This document shows positions 62,310 through 64,000 of a stretch of DNA of 64,000 bases, piece by piece; position 1 is the stretch's first letter, and each line of letters opens with the position of its first letter. The stretch covers positions 265,830 through 329,829 of the forward strand of contig WGNK01000020.1 in the NCBI GenBank assembly GCA_016124535.1. The letters are read 5' to 3'. This DNA comes from Azospirillum sp. GTDB taxonomy: Bacteria; Pseudomonadota; Alphaproteobacteria; Azospirillales; Azospirillaceae. A program made the position numbers and the translations under genes. Below the pieces are notes generated by a model. That model was not told the DNA's origin. It worked only from the letters and a program-made list of their open reading frames with translations, and did no database searches.

Positions 62310-63254
62310 ATGCCGCCGAGGGCACATCCACAGGGCCGCCGCGACGCCCGAGTCGCCGCGGCGGCTGTGCTCGCAGCGCCGGTGCTCGCAGCGCCGGTGC
62401 TCGTGGTGGCGGTGCTCGTGGCGGCGGCGGCGGGCGCGTTGAGTGCGCAGGCCGCCGACCCGGCGGCGGCGGTGGCGCGCGGTGCCTATCTGTTCGATGC
62501 CGCCGGCTGCCTCGGTTGCCATACTGACGAGAAGAACAAGGGCGCGCGGCTGGCCGGCGGGCGGGCGCTGGTCACGCCTTTCGGCACCTTTTATACGCCG
62601 AATATCACGCCGGACCGCGCCACCGGCATCGGCGGCTGGAGCGACGGCGATTTTGTCCGGGCCCTGCGCGAAGGGCTCCGGCCCGACGGCCAGCCGCTCT
62701 ATCCGGCCTTTCCCTATACCTCGTACAGCGGCATGACCGACCAGGACATGCTCGACCTCAAGGCCTATCTGTTTGCCCAGCCCGCGGTGGCCAAGCCCAA
62801 CCGCTCCCACGATCTGGCCCTGCCGTTTGCCTGGCGTCTGCCGCTGCTTGGCTGGCAGTGGCTCTATTTCGAGCCTGGGCCGCTGGTGAACCAGCCGAGC
62901 CGGTCACCGGCCTGGAACCGCGGGCGTTACCTGGTCGAGGCGCTCGGACATTGCGGCGAGTGCCATACCCCGCGCGGCTGGTTCGGTGATCTCGAGCGCA
63001 GCCGGGCGTTTGCCGGCAATCCCGCGCTCCCCGGCGGCGATAAGGCGCCCAATCTGGGCTCCGACCCCAAGCGCGGCCTGGGGAACTGGAGTGACAGCGA
63101 CCTCCTGGCGCTGCTGGAGTTCGGCCTGACCCCGGAGGGCGACATCGTCGGCGGCTCGATGGCCGAGGTGGTGCGCAACACCACAGGAAAGCTGACCGTC
63201 GATGACCGGAAGGCGATCGTGGCCTATTTGCGTTCGCTGCCGCCGGTGCGTTGA
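62310..63254 (+). CDS. Dihaem cytochrome c (alcohol dehydrogenase subunit II-like)
   Basis: A 314-residue exported protein with two haem motifs: CLGCH (67-71) and CGECH (215-219). The first domain has FGTFYTPNITPDRATGIGGW and LREGLRPDGQPLYPAFPY, typical of membrane-anchored cytochrome subunits of PQQ-dependent dehydrogenases and of related electron carriers. Its long hydrophobic N-terminus is built from a 15-base tandem repeat. A third haem domain, seen in alcohol dehydrogenase subunit II, is absent. Confidence 0.88.
   Translation: MPPRAHPQGRRDARVAAAAVLAAPVLAAPVLVVAVLVAAAAGALSAQAADPAAAVARGAYLFDAAGCLGCHTDEKNKGARLAGGRALVTPFGTFYTPNITPDRATGIGGWSDGDFVRALREGLRPDGQPLYPAFPYTSYSGMTDQDMLDLKAYLFAQPAVAKPNRSHDLALPFAWRLPLLGWQWLYFEPGPLVNQPSRSPAWNRGRYLVEALGHCGECHTPRGWFGDLERSRAFAGNPALPGGDKAPNLGSDPKRGLGNWSDSDLLALLEFGLTPEGDIVGGSMAEVVRNTTGKLTVDDRKAIVAYLRSLPPVR
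62367..62426 (+). repeat. Four 15-base tandem units in a signal peptide
   Basis: GTGCTCGCAGCGCCG (62367-62381) is repeated exactly at 62382-62396 and with base changes at 62397-62411 and 62412-62426. Each unit adds five residues (VLAAP or a variant) to the hydrophobic core of the dihaem cytochrome's signal peptide. Confidence 0.9.
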
Positions 63255-63763
63255 GCGCGCGCCGGCGTTACAGCGCCGGGCACGTCGGTCCCGGGGGCAA
63301 ACCCCGGAGGCGGCGAGCGGGCTCCTCGGCCGTGGTCGGCGGGCTGCCAGGCCAAAGCTGACCATGGGACAGCTGGTCCGGGACAGGTGGTCCGGGAGGG
63401 TGACACGCCTCCCGGTGGCGTTAGGGGGGGATACCACTTATTCCGCGACGGTAGTTCGCATAGATTGCACTGTAATAGCAAGAAGTTAGATAATAATAGG
63501 GTTTCGGCAGAATGGGCGTGGTTGAGCAGAAATCGGCAGGATTCAGGAGGACGGTCCGAAGCGGTCGCGCGCACTCGACGGTGTTCGCCGCAACGGTCAT
63601 CTTGGCGCCGTTGCTAGGCTGAGCAGGGCACGCTGTGGGGACTCCCAGGGGGGGGACTCCCCGGTCGCCCAGATCGCGATCCGGAGCCCGAAGGTTCCGT
63701 CCTACGGCCGGGCGATTCACCGTGTGGCGCGCACCCCGATAGTCAAATTATCATACAGCTGCT
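63255..63763. other. Gap of about 500 bases before the insertion-sequence end
   Basis: No gene supported. A short CCGGCG/CGCCGG stem lies at 63263-63280 after the cytochrome. The stretch around 63430-63520 is AT-rich and includes TTATTCCGCGACGG, with no clear promoter pair. Confidence 0.5.
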
Positions 63764-64000
63764 TGTCCTGCATGGAAACCGGCGTGCAATTTTGACCCCC
63801 TAACCGGGGCGATCAGCGTCGAATAATGACCCCCTAACCCTGGTGATAGCGACGATCATCGTAAGCGCTGCGGTGCGCCCACATTGATCTGAGCGTTGGC
63901 GGGCGGAAGAATGGCTGGCTCAAATCTTGGGGGTCAGCAATTATGGCTGTGATCAGTCATACGACCAGTCATATGCCTGGTTGCAACGCCGTGGCTGGGG
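63764..64000 (+). mobile_element. Probable left end of an IS21-family insertion sequence (runs off the window)
   Basis: TGACCCCCTAACC occurs at 63793-63805 and again at 63827-63839 (34 bases apart), with the inverse GGGGGTCA at 63929-63936. Multiple internal repeats near the tip are typical of IS21 elements, and the sequence GCGATCAGCGTCGAATAATGACCCCC is of the kind I remember from such ends. Only the end is present; an ATG at 63943 opens a frame to the window's edge that may or may not be a transposase start. Confidence 0.5.

Overview
The window is a very GC-rich chromosomal stretch from an alphaproteobacterium. A member of the Rhodospirillales or a close relative is likely, but I cannot name a genus. 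Supporting this are the gene orders pdxJ-acpS-lepB-rnc-era and leuS-lptE-holA, an F0 ATP synthase operon split from F1 with the b/b' pair (atpI-B-E-F'-F), and typically alphaproteobacterial families (IalB, LdtR, DUF3576, DUF6898, MinCDE, Sco). I see no tRNA, rRNA or CRISPR array.

Layout. 1-5.4 kb: the end of a BREX phage-defence operon (pglX tail, pglZ, brxL), whose earlier genes lie left of the window. The BrxL carries a C-terminal domain resembling the MITD1 C-terminal phospholipase-D-like fold. 5.4-10.7 kb: a minus-strand nucleotide-sugar cluster (UDP-sugar dehydrogenase, epimerase, C-methyltransferase, Gfo/Idh oxidoreductase) and a NUDIX hydrolase. 10.9-14.3 kb: an orphan TonB/TolA-like protein and a three-gene membrane/SDR-DoxX operon. 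14.4-21.7 kb: a creB-creC pair overlapping end to end with a second sensor kinase and sigma-54 response regulator, divergent from creD. 22-24.5 kb: DUF2064 nucleotidyl/glycosyltransferase, radical SAM and GT2 genes, tightly coupled. 24.6-30.9 kb: PRC-barrel protein, cytochrome b561 with a YedY-like molybdoprotein, a large membrane protein, an isolated Ada metal-binding domain, and a LysR regulator divergent from an AhpD-like protein. 31-36 kb: DUF6898, LdtR-type MarR regulator, OmpA-like protein and a LOV-domain hybrid kinase that should respond to blue light.

36.4-48.4 kb is mostly housekeeping: pdxJ-acpS-lepB-rnc-era, ialB, a Ser/Thr kinase, DUF3576-leuS-lptE-holA and a pterin dehydratase. 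48.5-53.7 kb holds a UDG-superfamily protein and the F0 operon, with two further c-subunit genes upstream. These give three atpE paralogues in about 3.2 kb, and the outermost has its own consensus promoter. 53.9-57.9 kb: sco, phoH, a structured and terminated minus-strand RNA candidate, and minCDE with a terminator. 58.7-63.3 kb: a complete DctPQM TRAP transporter, then a cytochrome c' and a dihaem cytochrome c. The last ~240 bases look like the end of an IS21-type insertion sequence.

The observations I rate highest are the triple atpE arrangement with separate transcription signals, the LOV hybrid kinase, the BrxL variant, the cre-box-like direct repeat between creB and creD, and the hairpin-rich terminated RNA upstream of phoH. 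All assignments rest on reading motifs and gene order. No database search was run.
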